From Microcebus murinus (Eukaryota; Chordata; Mammalia; Primates; Cheirogaleidae), in the NCBI RefSeq assembly GCF_040939455.1, contig NC_134122.1, forward strand, positions 34,266,001 to 34,330,000: DNA of 64,000 bases. Direction: 5' to 3'. The number at the start of each line of letters is the position of its first letter. Within the stretch, counting starts at the first letter, position 1. Under the pieces are notes generated by a model. That model was not told the DNA's origin. It saw only the letters and a list, made by a program, of their open reading frames with translations, and ran no database searches. This document shows positions 46,473-60,098 of the stretch, one piece after another. The translations under genes and the position numbers were made by a program.

Positions 46473-49400
46473 GAATCCTTCTATTCTAGCCTAGTTTTCT
46501 TTAGCGGTTCTATCCTTAAGTGCCAGAGCTATGTTGTGTCCTAGGAAGATCTTTGGAATTTTCTTTTCTGTAACATTTTAATGGTTTCATTCCTGGGTAC
46601 TGCAACTGTTCAGTCCTCCCTCCCCACCACACCTCAAATTGTTGGTATTCTCCTTCAAGTCCCAAATTTCCAGTATGCCCACATTGTTTTATGTTTAATC
46701 TGGAAAGAGTGATGGAAAGAAATGTGGATCCTGAAATGTATATAATACTGGCTTGAAGTGCTTGATTGCTTTCATTTTAAACAAATCAACCCTAGTGGAT
46801 GCTCCTGGTACTCTACCCACACCCACCCTTGCGGTGTACACTGTGTACACTGGCCCTTTTTCCACCTGCTAGGCTCTCTATTCATTCATGGGGAGTTTCT
46901 CTGGTCATTGAATTCTGCTTTGCCCAAAGGGTAGGCAGGAACTAAAAGGGAATTAACACCTACATGAGCAATCCTCCCTCAATGACTGTATGAATATACC
47001 CTCTCTCTTGCTTTGTAAGTGGGATAGTTCTGAGGTATGCATTCTATGGCTTCCAAAGTTTCTCCACTGGCGTTCACTGCTGGTTGCCCATGGTGATATT
47101 TGGCTTAATCACACACCATTTATTCCCTACCTGTTGTCCTTATCTTCTCCACATTCCTGCTGTTGCTCACTTTATCTCCTAAATAAATTTGTCAAGGTCT
47201 GATTTTGGTAGAACTCACACTAAGACAACCACTGTGAACTTGGTGTACCCATCTTTGGAATGCTTGTGTTTGACTAGTTGGTCACTTGCCCTGTTATTCC
47301 TCCTGATTGTATATCACTTACTCCTTGTACCTGTCATTTGGCATAAATTCTTGTTCTTCTGTTCAGGTTAGTCTATTGATCTGAGACCCAGAACTGTGTT
47401 AGAGCCCCAGGTGGTGAGGAAAAGCTCTAAAGTGCAAATGTAACTAGATAGATTAATTACTCCCAGGACCTGTGCTTCACAGACAGGTTTGTTGGATGCA
47501 GTGTGTATCTCTGAAGCAGATTATTCTCTGCTTCCTGAATAAGGGAGCCTAGTTTTGATTTTTCAAAATTCAAATGTGTAAAATTTCCCCTCCGTATTCT
47601 TTAGTGGTATACTCTACCATATATTGTATTGGCCTTGATACTTCTCTTACTTCCTTTCTCATCTTACTTGTTCTTTAATTTAAGGTGCAGTTCACCTGTA
47701 TCAAAAAAATTTATTTTCCTGGTGTACTTTTTAGCCATGTATCTTTCATTAAGTTTCTGTGAGGTATCTTTGATAGGCTTTTGTTTTCTTTTTCTCTGGC
47801 TACTACCACTATTTGGACTAATTATCTGGAAGTTTTACTTGTCATGCTTCAGCTTTTATTAGCAAGGAAAAATGTTATCTCTGCACTCCAGAATGAAACC
47901 ATAGAGAACATAAGTTGGTGGAGGATATTGGTTTGCAGTCTTCTGAGTTTGTCTTCTCAACATTCACAGATGTTCCTGTCCTTCTTTCCAGCTGTGTTCA
48001 TGTAACCTAGGATCTTCTGTTGTATGCAGTCACTGTCAACATGGGGACAGGTAGATAAGGAATGTGGCCAAGATGGAATTATTAGAAGAAAATTGAGATG
48101 TACATGTCGAGCCCAGTTAGACAAAAGCAGCTGAAGGAGGGAAGGAAAACTTAACTGAGAGGTTCGATAAGCATAGTATGGTAGATGTGGCTGAATGTTA
48201 CCCACTTTTCATTTCTAGTTCATTCTGGTTTCCTTTCTTAGCTGCAAATAAAGTTTTTATTTCATAGACTCTCTTGCAGCTAGGATTCTGAATATGGATT
48301 AATTATACTTGATTTGGATGGTGGAAATGAAGTAGAGGTCACTTATCCTTGGCTTTTGCTCTTTTTACTTGACAAGACAGGTTAAGGAGAAATATGATTT
48401 TTTTGCAGTGGTGTTTCAGTTTCCAGTCACCAGCTTCCTGGATGTTAAAAGGCAGTTATGATGTGATTTCTTGATCCCAGATAGCAGCTTTGCCCAGTGT
48501 ATATGCAGTTCAGCCTTTCCAACAATGGCTTTCTGTTTGTGGCAGAAGAAAAGCCACACTTCAACCCCATCCAGCGCTTTTTATAAGAGGTAGATTCTCT
48601 ATTTCAAACCCCCCCAATCAAGAATTTTTCAAGTGGTTTATGTTTTTTTGACCTGAACCCTAGCTGATATAGATGGGTTGGTTATAGCAAACTTTGTGCT
48701 TTAAAGGTCTAAACACAGAGAAAAATAAGAGAGACAAGAAAGACACAGCAAGATGATCTATGGGCCTGCACATGCATACACTGCTCCATGATCCAGTGTC
48801 TACAAGAAAACAAAGCAACTGCTAATTAAGTTATCTGGCAGCTAATGCTTTAGCTCTTGAGTTCCTGTTTCATAGAACTTTGCGTAGCTCTTCTATATAT
48901 TCATCCACCAAGGGTGATAATGAGACAGTTTTCTGTTGAATACTACATCATTCCTAACTTAGTGCTTTGAAGCAGGTAGCATTTTACTTTTTTACCCACC
49001 TCAGAAATAAGGTGAATTAAAGAAAAGGAGAATAATTTACCCTTTCTCCTTTGCCTAAAGGAGAAGGGAAATATTTACATCCCAGTGCTTCTGACTTCCC
49101 TGTAATGCAGTAAGAACAAAAACAGAAGTGCCTAATTTGCTGGGACACATTGAGATGGTTGAACCAATGCACGCTAGAGGAAGTCATGGTCCCTGCCCTC
49201 ATGGTCTGTGATCCAGCCACTGAGGCACACATTCCCACTTCCTGTGTTCCATTCATTATGTTAATTTTCCACCAAGACCCAGCCCCACCTCCACCAATTA
49301 TTTTTTGTCTCAGCCTTCTAATTACAACATTATATGACCATTCAGACTGGTACTAATTAAATCATTACTTAATTCACAAAGTGTGCAACAATGCTAATGC

Positions 49401-50429
49401 TACTTGTCAGCTGAAATTATTATACAACATGGCACCTACTTTCGTCATTCACAGTAGATGGGGGGAGGGAGTTGCTCCTTTACCAGACATCTTTTGCTTA
49501 TCTTCTGATAGCCAGCTGACCATCATGTATACCCTACCCTTATCCAAAACTGGGAAAACAATGTGTAGACCTAGTGATGTGTACCTGCAGTTCATCATTG
49601 CCATATAAAATCACAATCTCAACTTTGTGTGGAAAAAGTCTCGATATTTAAGAAAAAAATAATATTGAGATTTAGAGTACTAGTCATTACCATATTTTCT
49701 TGTCATTCTGTTCTTTATATTATATTATTTTTAACAGACTAAAACAGTAGCTTGTCTCTTTCTCTCATTTTTAAAACAGATTTGTTTTCCGCTCAATTAG
49801 ACTTGTGATCACAAGAACACAAAGTAGTATTTTTCTCCTTCTGGAGAGAGACATACTGTATGATGGGCAAATTGTCAGGAATAATTATACCAAATGATGG
49901 AATAAAATCCAATGGAAAACATCTCTCTCATTGCTAGTGATACATATTTATTTAAGACACAATGAGCATCAAGCAAATTTATGACAAGGTGAAATTGACA
50001 AGTGGCCCTCTGCCATGATTTTATTTTTAATTGCTAGTAAACTAATTAGCCAGAACAACATGTTGTATAATCCACAAAACTGTCGCTCATGCGTTCTCCA
50101 ATAAAAGTGAGATATGTGATGTGGAAAAGTTTTTCTTTAAGAGCTAGCCAAAAAAAAAAATTATTTCAGAATTCTAAGTATATAGACATCACAGAATAAA
50201 AGACTTCTCACCCATGGAATGACATTGGTGCATAACATTTGTTTTCAGATTTGAACAGGAATTAAGAAGGACAAAAAGTACTTTTTTTCCTTTAAGACCA
50301 AATTGTACATCAAAATAGCAACCACTTCCTTAAATATAATTAAGTTCCATGTGGTTGAGTCATATAAGTCTATGACTTACATTATAGGACGAAGACTTTA
50401 GAATTAATCAATAGTTTCTTCTTTGGTAC
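46473..50429. other. Unassigned non-coding sequence
   Basis: 4 kb without a family I can name confidently. The stretch 48215-48360 (CTCTTGCAGCTAGGATTCTG) resembles an old interspersed repeat but I could not place it. The open frames (for example 46990-47202, 47629-47862, 47957-48205 minus, 49017-49256 minus) are hydrophobic AT-rich chance frames without motifs. Confidence 0.4.
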
Positions 50430-50870
50430 AAGGGTTGGCAAACTTTTTCTTTAAGGGGACAGATAATAAATATGTTTGGCTTTGTGGGCCATTCAGTCTT
50501 TATCACAATGACTCAACTCTGATGTTGTAGTGCAGCAATAGCCATAGACAATACATGAATAAGTACAGCAGTGTTAACAATAAAACTTTATTTGTGGACA
50601 AAAAATTTGATTTGATGTAATTTTTGTTTATTATAAAATAATAAAATTATTTTATTAACAAAAATTATAACATTAATAACATTATAAAATTAATAACAAA
50701 ATTATAAAATTTTGTTTATTATAAAATATTTGTATAATATAAAATATTATAAAATAAAAAAAATTGGATTTTTTTCAACCATTTAAAAATATAAAAACCA
50801 TTCTTTACTCATGGATTATACAAAAGGCAATGGGTTGGTTTTGGCCTACAAACTATAGTTTCCAACCCTT
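50430..50870. mobile_element. hAT-type MITE with an AT-rich internal expansion
   Basis: The termini are inverted: AAGGGTTGGCAAACTT at the left and, read in reverse from 50870, AAGGGTTGGAAACTATAG. Internal landmarks are GGCTTTGTGGGCCATTCAGT, ACTCAACTCTGATGTTGTAG and CAATAAAACTTTATTTGTGG. This is a common hAT-Charlie type (possibly the MER58 group, name uncertain). Between 50615 and 50765 it contains a stretch of ATTATAAAAT-like repeats that is not part of the usual element. Confidence 0.65.
50615..50765. repeat. AT-only degenerate repeat inside the hAT MITE
   Basis: Imperfect units of ATTATAAAAT / TTAATAACA, almost free of G and C and partly self-complementary (TTATTATAAAATA against TATTTTATTAA). 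Probably a local expansion. Confidence 0.7.
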
Positions 50871-50894
50871 CTTCTTCTACCTGCTAGATGCCAG

Positions 50895-51215
50895 ACAGAG
50901 TCACTCTTCATTTCTTTAGTATCTGATATGTGTCAGGTAGAGTGCTAAGCGCTGAGGGATATTCAGAGATAAAGAAAGCAAAGTCCCTGCCCTGCAGAAG
51001 CTTATAGTTGAGCTGAAAAGGACACATAGACAGGACTGAGACAGACAGTATTAGATGGTAAATGGTAAATGTCACTGCGACAAAATCTACTATTGTTTAC
51101 AAGTTAAGAAGAGGGAGGTCACTTCAGCTGAATGAGATGATATGCTAAGACATGCCCTGATAGGTAAGGATGCATAAAAATGCTGGAATATCAGCCAGAT
51201 CTGGAAGGAAAAGGC
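50895..51215 (-). mobile_element. L2 fragment (antisense)
   Basis: TGATATGTGTCAGGTAGAGT, AAAGTCCCTGCCCTGCAGAA, GCTTATAGTTGAGCTG and AGGGAGGTCACTTCAGCTGA follow the L2 order. Confidence 0.7.
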
Positions 51216-51354
51216 TGTCAACCTTTAAAAAGATAATAAGGCCATAATGCCTTCTTTTGCACTGGAGGAGAATCTGGGGATGGTGAAAATTGTCAACCAT
51301 GAGTTAGTTTTTCATATCATTTCTCATTTTTTCTAATTCCTTCCTTTATTTCAT

Positions 51355-52235
51355 CTCATAAAATTTTTAGACACGTAGCAGTTTTAAAGAATGTTATAGT
51401 TAATATGCAAATACTCACCACCTATATTCTACCATTAATACTTTGGGCTGAGTGCAGTGCCTCATGCCTTTAATTCCAGCTATTTAGGAGGCAGAAGCAG
51501 GAGGATCACTTGAGGCCAAGAATTCAAGACCAGCCTGGGCAATATAGCAAGACCATATACCCCCAATAAATGAAAAAAAAAAAAAAAAATTAACCAGGCA
51601 TGGTAGTTCTCAACTGTGGTCCCAGGTTCTCAGGAGGCTGAGGCAGGAGGATTGCTTGAGCCCAGAAGTTCGAGGTTACAGTGAGCCATAATTGTGTCAC
51701 TGCAATCCAGCATTGATGACAGAGCCAGACGCTGTTTCTTTAAAAAATAATAATTCCTATGCTGTTTTATTATATATTTATCCTTCTATCTATCCATCCA
51801 TTACTCCATTTTATTTTGGTTTATTTCAAAGCATATTTCATCATCAGGAGATATACTCTCATAAAAACTTATGCATGCATATCATTACTAGAATTTAATA
51901 TTGGCTTGCTTTTTTTTTCATTTGGTATAAAATTTATGTACAATTAAGTGTTCCAGCATTAAATGTACTTTCTCTAAGATTTGGCAAGATTTATCCTTAC
52001 AAAACCTAAATCTCTCCAAGATATGTAAAGCTATTATCACCCCAGAAGGGTCCTTCCCAGTGAGTCCTAGCCCATCTCTAGAGGGACCACTCTTCTAATT
52101 TTCTCTGCTATAGATTGCTTCCACCTATTCTGGAATTTCATATAAATGGAATCGTATAGAACCTATCATTTGCTTTTGGCCTTTCATCATCATATATTTT
52201 GTTTTTTTCTTGCTTGGTATAGTATTCTTACAAGC
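51355..52235 (-). mobile_element. Old L1 3' region (antisense), split by an Alu
   Basis: Antisense L1M-like wording on both sides of the Alu: TATGCAAATACTCACCACCT before it, and TATTTCAAAGCATATTTCAT, TATAGATTGCTTCCACCTAT and AATTTCATATAAATGGAATC after it. Diverged. Confidence 0.55.
51446..51752 (+). mobile_element. Alu inserted in old L1
   Basis: Sense Alu: GGCTGAGTGCAGTGCCTCAT, ATCACTTGAGGCCAAGAATT, the mid A-run at about 51570-51588, GGCTGAGGCAGGAGGATTGC and an A-rich tail. Diverged. Confidence 0.9.
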
Positions 52236-52394
52236 AAAAGGATCTAAATGCAATTATTTTCCCAGAGGAAAGTATATGTTCTATTAAGGAAAACATAAAA
52301 AAAAAAAAACATTGTTCAGTTATATATGTGTGGATATTCTTTAATTATTGTAAAATTAAATTACCTGTGGATTAAATTTTTCATATTAACATTT

Positions 52395-52520
52395 CTTAAA
52401 TGTCTATTATGCTCTAGTATTTTACATATTTATTTTATCTATATAAAATCTTTGCAATAGATATTTCCAATTTTATAGCAGAGAAAACTGAGACAGAAAC
52501 TGAAGTAATTAAATAACATT
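52395..52520 (-). mobile_element. MIR-like fragment
   Basis: Antisense MIR: AAATGTCTATTATGCTCTAG and CCAATTTTATAGCAGAGAAA, then ACTGAGACAGAAACTGAAGT. Confidence 0.6.
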
Positions 52521-52985
52521 GTTTCTTACCTCTTATTGTTGCCACTTTAATTGTCAGTGGGCAAACAAGGATTCCCAAGTTAGGAAGGCTATTTGAGGAG
52601 TGACAAAAGGTGAAAGTGTTTTGTAACGTTTTTTTTTTCTGATCAAGATATGGATTAGTCTCAAGTGTCTCTTAGTGGAGAAAATAAAAATGGATTAGAA
52701 GTGGAGATGTTCAATAGGAACATGCAAAATTTGTTTTTCTGTTGTAAAGGAGGGAAGAGAACTAAAGAATTTAAGGATTACTTTTAACATTTATGATTAA
52801 AATGTAGATGACTTTTTCTTATAGTAAAACACCAAATGATAAAGGATGACCCTATTTTCTTTAGTTATATGCTGTAATTGATAGAGTCATATTTATTTAA
52901 GGATTTCAAGATAACTTCATGAACCCACTTAACTTCACTACAAATTATTGTATGAATATTACAGTTCAGGGTTCTGCTTACTGGG
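52521..52985. other. Unassigned non-coding sequence
   Basis: About 460 bp with no repeat or exon recognised. Confidence 0.4.
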
Positions 52986-53300
52986 GTTTTTTTTGTTGTT
53001 TTTTTTTTTTTTTTTTTTTTTTTAGACAGGATCTTGATCTGTTGCCTAGGCTAGAGTACAGTGGCATGATCAGAGCTCACTGCAACCTCAAACTCCTGGG
53101 TTCAAGTGATCCTCCCACCTTAGCCTTCTGAATAGCTGGGACTATAGGCACACACCACTATATCTGGCTAACATTATTTTTTTTTTTTTTGTAGAGTTGG
53201 GGTCTCAGTATATTGCCCAAGCTGGTCTTGAACACCTTGATCCTCCCGCCTTAGTCTCCCAAAGTGTTAGGATTACAGGTGTGAGTCACTGCACCTGACC
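52986..53300 (-). mobile_element. Alu
   Basis: Reverse Alu with a 26-base T tail at about 52998-53023, CTGTTGCCTAGGCTAGAGTA, CTCACTGCAACCTCAAACTC, the linker T-run at about 53177-53190 and AGGTGTGAGTCACTGCACCT at its 5' end. Confidence 0.9.
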
Positions 53301-53628
53301 TGCCACTGCTTTCAAAATATCCTCAACGTATGAAGAAACCAACTACAATATACATTGAAAAGAGAACTGGCTTCTATTGTTCAGACTGGGAATGTTCTCA
53401 TCTATCTGTTTTCAAACCATCTCATAAAGTATTTGAATGTTCTTTGCTCTGCTTTATAGTAGTATTTCTTTGCCTGGAAATTTGCATTGTCATTGTTTTT
53501 CATGGTTATTATATAATCCTTATTTAATAGTGAACTCCATATGTGACATGTGGAGAAAAATTAGGCAGCATTTAATGCCATTTGGGAAGCAGTGCTTGTG
53601 TAGTTCAGTTTACATTCCCTATATAGAC
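53301..53628. other. Unassigned non-coding sequence
   Basis: About 330 bp. Two overlapping short frames, no features. Confidence 0.35.
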
Positions 53629-54777
53629 ATGGACTGCATAATTATATTTTGGTCAACAGCTGACCTCATATACAACAGTGTTCCCATAAGATTATAATGG
53701 AGGTGAAAAATTCCTATTGCCTAGTAACATCATAACCATGGTAAGGTCATAGCCCTGCATATTACGTGTTGATGCTGATGTAAAGACACCTACTATACTG
53801 CCAGTTAGATAAAAGCATAGCCCATAAAATTATGTACAATACATAATACTTGATAATGATAATAAAAGACTATGTTTCTGGCTTATGTATTTACTACACT
53901 ATAATTTTTATTGTCATTTTAGAGAGTGCACTCCTTCTGCTTATTAAAAAACAAATTAACTGTAAGACAGCCTCAGGCAGGTCCTTAAGTAGATATTCTA
54001 GAAGAAGGGTGTTGTTATCATAGGAGATGAAAGCTCCATGTGGGAGAAGACAGAGATGTTGATGATCCTGACCCTGTGTAGGCCTAGGCTAATGTGTGTG
54101 TTGGTTTTTAACAAAAAAAGTTTAAAAAATAAAAATATTCAAAATAGAAAAATACTTATAAATAAGGTTATAGAGGAAGAAGATATTTTTGTATAGCTGT
54201 ACAATGTATTTGTTTTAGGCTGTTATTACAAAAGTCAGAAAGTTTTAAAAATTAGAAAAGTTTATGAAGTAAAAAAAGTTATAGTAAGCCAAGATTAATT
54301 TATTACTAAAGAAATAAAATTTAAAAGATAAATTTATACACTAAGTGTACAGTGTCTGTGAAGTCTACAGTAGTATATAGTGATGACCTAGGCCTTCACA
54401 GTTACTCACTATTCACTGACTCACCCATAGCTGCTACCGGTCCTGCAAGCTCCTTTCCTTTCATGGTAAATGCCCTATACAAGTGTACCTTTTTTTATTT
54501 TTTTATACCATCTTTTTATTGTACCTTTTCTATGTTTAGATATGTTTAGGTACACAAATACTATTGTGTTACAATTGCCTACAGTATTCAGTACAGTAAT
54601 ATGCTATATAGGTTTATAGCCTAGGAGTAATAGGCTATATACCATATAGGCCAGGTGTGTGGTTGGCTCTACCATCTAGGTTTGCATAAGTGCACTCTAT
54701 GATGTTTGCACAGCAGAATCACCTAAGGACACATTTCTCAGAAGGTATTCCCCCTGTTAAGCAATGCATAACTGTGC
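53629..54777 (-). mobile_element. Longer Tigger-type element (same family as 32781-33079)
   Basis: The left terminus (GGACTGCATAATTATATTTT) and right terminus (AAGCAATGCATAACTGTG at 54759-54776) are imperfect inverted repeats. Landmarks shared with the shorter copy include CCCATAAGATTATAATGG, ACAATTGCCTACAGTATTCA and CACATTTCTCAGAAGGTATT. It keeps about 850 bp of interior that the short copy lacks, including CACTATTCACTGACTCACCC. No transposase frame survives. Confidence 0.65.
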
Positions 54778-56104
54778 TGTCTTCTACAAAGACTTGGTCT
54801 TGTTAATTGAAAGCCTATGATTCTTCTCAGTTTAAGAAGCTTATTTAAGGACTTAAAGCTTCCTCTTAAAAACAACTATTGTATTAAGTCTTGGGTTTAA
54901 GGAAGAATTTTCCTTTTAAAATAAGTTTGGGCCAGCAATTGATAAAACACCAGAGCAGGTCAAATCATTGTCTCTTTTTGGGTTTAATATGTCCAGATAC
55001 AAATGGAAAGAAATAAAATCACTTAGATTTTTCAGTATCTTAGTCTGTCTCTCCTACTTGTTTTCTGTTAGACAGTTTTTAAAAGTGAGTTTAGGAAATC
55101 TTCTCCCAAATACTAGACCAACATGATTTCAGAACTGTACATTTGTTGAAAAGGTTATCTAGAGAAAGATGCTGTTTTTAGTGCTTGAATATCTTCTGTA
55201 GCATCCTTGATGGGTAGTCATTCTGCCTAAAAAAGAACTGAATTCACCCCATGTCCCAGGAACCTTCTTATTAAGAAGCTTAAATCTATTCTGGTACTTC
55301 AGATGTTGAAGACCCTGTGAAATTCCGCAAGGTGGCTGCAACTTGAGCTTCAGATTTGCAAGTGGTTACAAAAGTTCAGATGTAGTTGAAAGTTTACCAA
55401 CTGAACACTGTTATTTGTAGCAAAACACATCAAAACTACTGATTAGTATACAAGATATTTTAAGGAAGATTAAGATGTTTAAAAACTTATTTGACTGATA
55501 CAAAATAATTGTATCAATGAACTTTTTCTGGTATTTTTTCTCAAGTTAGTACCAAATAAAATGGCTGTGTTCATGTAATTTCTTTTCTCAATTTAGATCA
55601 AGACTTGTATAGCTCCCAGTGGAAGATTTTGCAGTTGTATTGCATGATTAAAGTGTCCATCAAAACCTTACAGTTGGTAAATAGTATTAAAAATCCATCT
55701 CCAGCCTCTATAAACTACATAGAGAGCTATGAATACTAGAAGAAATGGAAATATTTTAATTAACTCAAGTAGGACTAATCAAAGCAAAGCAACCTGTTTA
55801 TTCAATTGAACATGTAAATGTCTATTCATCCATGACATGGCTGAACATTTATGTCATCTATTAAAAGCTATTTTGTTGCTTGTATGATTGTAAGCTGTTG
55901 TTCAACAGGGAACAGAATCCTTCTCCACACCTTTTTAAGAATTACATGTTATAGATTATTTTCTTAATGTGCTTTCTGCTGTATTTAGGCCACTTCAGAT
56001 AACCCAGCTTCTTTTATGAAGTAATACAGACTTGGATAATTTGGTTCAGTCACCCTGCCATCACCACTTTCCTTCAAAGGGCTTTTCTTTTCTTAATTTC
56101 TCCT
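54778..56104. other. Unassigned non-coding sequence
   Basis: 1.3 kb with no repeat or exon recognised. Confidence 0.4.
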
Positions 56105-56295
56105 TAATAATTCTTAGTAAATGCTTGCTACATGCTGGATACTGTTCCAAGCATGTTATATGCATTATATCATTTGTTTTTTGCAACCATTATCATTATT
56201 TTTTCCATTATATGATGAAGACATAGAAGAACAATATTGCACAGTGCTGTAAGTGAAAGAACTAGGATATGAACACAAATCTCAGAAGATCCATT
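56105..56295 (-). mobile_element. MIR
   Basis: Antisense MIR: AATGCTTGCTACATGCTGGA, TACTGTTCCAAGCATGTTAT and ATTATATGATGAAGACATAG. Confidence 0.65.
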
Positions 56296-56779
56296 GTGTG
56301 AAATGAATTTAAATTGTGCCAAAGGTGATTGACACTAGACACCAGGAAGAAATTTCTGAAATGAATATATGCTCTAAGGAGCCTTTTAAGTGAGTACAGC
56401 TAAAAGGGGTTGGGGTGAATTTGGTTTCCTGGGATTTTTATCACCATTAAGATATCTAAAAACAGCCTGTATAAAATCCCATTTTTCATGAATTAGTTAT
56501 ATTCTTACCTTCAGGCAGGAAGTTAAACTGGATGGCTATCTGAAGACCCCTTTAATACATTTAATGCAGTCTTCAATGTGTATAAACTTCAATGTGTATA
56601 AAAAGTGGAAACATTTTTTTTTATTTTAAAGAAGAATTTTTATTGTAAAATATGTAAGAAATAGAAATAATACTTATACTCCTTCCATTCTAAAATAATA
56701 ACACATAGGTTTTGGCCTATTTCTTTCTAGTAAGTTTTCCCTTACACTTTTAAAAAAAACAAAACACCTTTACTGAAGT
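56296..56779. other. Unassigned non-coding sequence
   Basis: About 480 bp. A 17-bp tandem duplication (CTTCAATGTGTATAAA) at about 56570-56600 is the only structure seen. Confidence 0.4.
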
Positions 56780-58440
56780 ATAATATATATGCCATAAGAT
56801 CTACTCATGTTAAGTGTATAATTCAATAAGTTATCATTATACAGAGTTGTGTAACCATCACCACAATCCAATATTAGAGGATTTACATGACTTCCAAAAA
56901 GGTTTCATTAGCAGTCCCTCCCCTTCCCTATTCTCTAGTTTCTTAAGGTGGACGTATCTGTTATTGGTTTATTCTTTCTTCCCTTTTATTTATTTATTTT
57001 TTTTTTTCTTTGATCGTACTGTCGAACTTTCTTCCCTTTTAATGTACATGTTTATAACACTGCTTTACTTGAAGTCCATGAATTTAGATATATTGTGTTT
57101 TTATTTTCATTCAGTTTAAAATATTTTAAAATTTCTCAATGTGATGCATGCATTCTTTGACTCATTGGATATTTAAAAGACTGCTGATTCACTTCAAAAT
57201 ATTTGTAGATTTCCCAAATTTCCTTTTGTTGTTAGTTTCTAATTTAATTACCAATACCAAAAATATACTTTAAGTGATATCAGTCCTTTTAAATTTACTG
57301 ATTGTTATTTTAAGGCCTAGCATATGATCTATCCTGGATAATGTAAACTATATATGCTTGAAAAGAACGTGTACACTACTGTTTTAGGATAGAGTGTTTT
57401 ATATGTGTTAGTTAGGTCAGTTTGACAGTGTTGTTCAAGTGTACTATATCATTGTTAATTTTCTGTCTAGATGTCCTATTCCTTATTTAGAGTGGTATAT
57501 TGAAACCTTCAACTATTATTGTTATATTATTTTATTTCTCACTTTCTTTTTGTTAGTTTTTGCTTCATGTATTTTGGGGCTCTTTTGTTAGGTATATAAT
57601 GGTTGTATCTCCTTGACAGATTGACACTTTTATTCTTATAAAATGTCCCTCTTTGTCTCTAGTAACAGTTATGATTTAAAGTCTATTTTGTCTGATAGTA
57701 TACCTACTTCATCTCTTTTATGTGTCCTGTGTGCACAGTATTTCTTTTTCAATTATTTTTTCTTCCAACTTATTTTTGTATTTGAATCTAAAGTGTGTCT
57801 TTTATAGATAGCACACAGTTGTGTCTTTTCTTTTTTTTTCAAGTCTAACAATCTTTTTTCTGGAGTTTTAAATCCATTTGTATTAAACATAATCATTGGT
57901 ATGATTAAATTTATGTCTCCATTTTTATTTTTATTTGTCTCTTATTTTGTTCCAATGATTTTGCTTCACTACCTCTTTTGTATTAAATATATTTTTAGTG
58001 TATTATTGTATTTCCATTGTTTTGCTATATTTTTACTTTCTGAGCGGTTGCTGTATGGCTTATAATATGCATTGCACCTTATCATAATCTGTTTTATTTT
58101 AATAGTAACTTAATTCCAATAGTATGCACAAACTTTGCTTCAATTTAACTCCATGTCACCCTCCTTTATGCTATTATTATCATATACATTTCATCTATAT
58201 ATCTAATAAATACAATGCAGTATTATAGTTGTTATATAACCTGTGTCCTTTTAAGAAGTTAAAATAAGAAATGACAAAAATATATTTATGATTTTTTTGA
58301 AATATAATAACCTATATGCTTATGATTTCCATTAATCTTTATTTCTTCCTGTTGGGTTGAGGTACGGACTGCTATCATTTCTTTGATTCAAAAAGCTACA
58401 TTCTCTCCCTCCTTCTTTGTGTGATAATCTATATATATAC

Positions 58441-58841
58441 ATGGACTGGTACTGGTCCATGGCCTGTTAGGAACTGAGCCATAAAGCAGGAGGGGAGCAG
58501 CAGGTGAGCCAATGAAGCTTCATCTATATTTACAGCTGCTCCTCATTGCTCACATCACTACCTGAGCTCTGCCTCCTGTAAGGTCAGTCACTGTCTCCCA
58601 TCACCCTAGATGGGACCGTCTAATTGCTGGAAAACAAGGTCAGGGCTCCCACTGATTCTGCATTATGGTGAGTTATATAATTATTTAATTATATATTACA
58701 ATGTAATAATAAGAGAAATAAAATGCACAATAAATATAATGAACTTGAATCATTCCAAAACCATCCCTCTGCCCTACCCCTGGTCTGTGGAAAGATTTCC
58801 ATGAAGACAATCTCTGGTGCCAAAAAGGTTGGGGACTACTG
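58441..58841 (+). mobile_element. MER1B-like (hAT-Charlie), inserted in old L1M
   Basis: The most complete MER1 here: GGTACTGGTCCATGGCCTGT, CTTCATCTATATTTACAGCT, ATGGTGAGTTATATAATTAT, ATATTACAATGTAATAATAA and the terminal CCAAAAAGGTTGGGGACTAC. Confidence 0.85.
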
Positions 58842-60036
58842 CTTTACAACATAGTATCATAACAAATGTTTTATGCAGTTATCTTTTAAGTTAATTGAGA
58901 AAAGACAAAATTATATAGTCTCTTTTATTTACTTACATAATAACTTTTACCAATGCTCTTTTTTTTTTTTAATGTGTATTTGATATTACTCTCTGTTGTC
59001 CTTTTCTTCCATCCTTATGAACTTCCTTTATTTTTTCTGAGGCAGATATGATAACAATGAATTTTTTTAGTCTTTGTTTATAGAAGAATTTCTTTATTTT
59101 GCCATCATTTTAGGGAGTATTTTTGCTAGATATAGACATTTTCCTTGAAAGCTGTTATTTTCTTTCAGCACTTGAATATGTTTTTCCACTGTTTTTTGCC
59201 TTCCATTATTTCTGATTAGAAGTTAGCTGTTAATCTTATTTTGGTTCCCTTATATCTGATGAGCCTTTTTTACCCTTGTTACTTTGAAGATCTTCTCATT
59301 TGCTTTGCCTTTCAGCAGTTTCATATGAAGTGTCTATGTTTGGAGCTCTCTGTGTTTATCCTACTTAGAATTCTTTAAGGATCTTGAAAATGTGGATTAA
59401 TGTTTTTCATCAAATTTGAGAAGTTTTTAACCATGATTTCTTCAAAAATATTTTTTTCTGCACTTTTCACTCCTCTCTTTCTTAGAATCCCATTATGTGT
59501 TTGTATGCTTGATGGTGTCCTACAGGTCCCTGATACTCTGTTTATTTTTCTTCATTCTTTTTTCCTCCTGTTCTTCACATTTTTAATCTGTATTTATTTG
59601 TCTTCAAATCCATGGATTCTTTCAAATCTGCTGTTGAAGACTTCTAGTGATTTTTTCGTATAATTTATTTGGTCCTTTTTTTCCTTTCTTTTCATTTTTA
59701 AATCATTTCTCTCCTTTGATTGATACTATTTGATGAATCATGACATTATACTTCCCATTACTTCTTCAAACTTTTTTGTAGGGGAGGTCTTTGAACATAT
59801 TTATAATAGCTGCTTTGAAGTCTTTGTTGAGTCCATCATCTGGGTCCCTCAGAGATAATTTGTATTGACTGCTTTTTTTGTTCTTGTGCATGGGTGAATT
59901 TTTAATTTTTTACATGCCTCATAATATTTTGCTGAAAACTGGATATATTAGATAATAAATTGTAGCAATTCTATAATCTGAATTTTCCTTCATCGTCTTC
60001 CTTTCACTTATACCTAGAGGTGATGGTGATTCCTGT

Positions 60037-60041
60037 TTTTT

Positions 60042-60076
<35 letters not shown>

Positions 60077-60098
60077 TGCGTGCTTTTTTTTTTTTTTG
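60037..60098 (+). repeat. Poly-T / (GT)n / poly-T compound simple repeat
   Basis: About 26 T, then (GT) for about 18 bases with one GC, then about 15 T. Likely length-variable and error-prone to assemble. Confidence 0.85.

Noticed and set aside
48215..48360. Possible old LTR or DNA repeat around CTCTTGCAGCTAGG
   Set aside because: The phrase is familiar but I could not identify a family or boundaries, so it is not annotated.
53177..53190. Poly-T as a terminator or separate repeat
   Set aside because: It is the middle A-rich linker of a reverse-oriented Alu.
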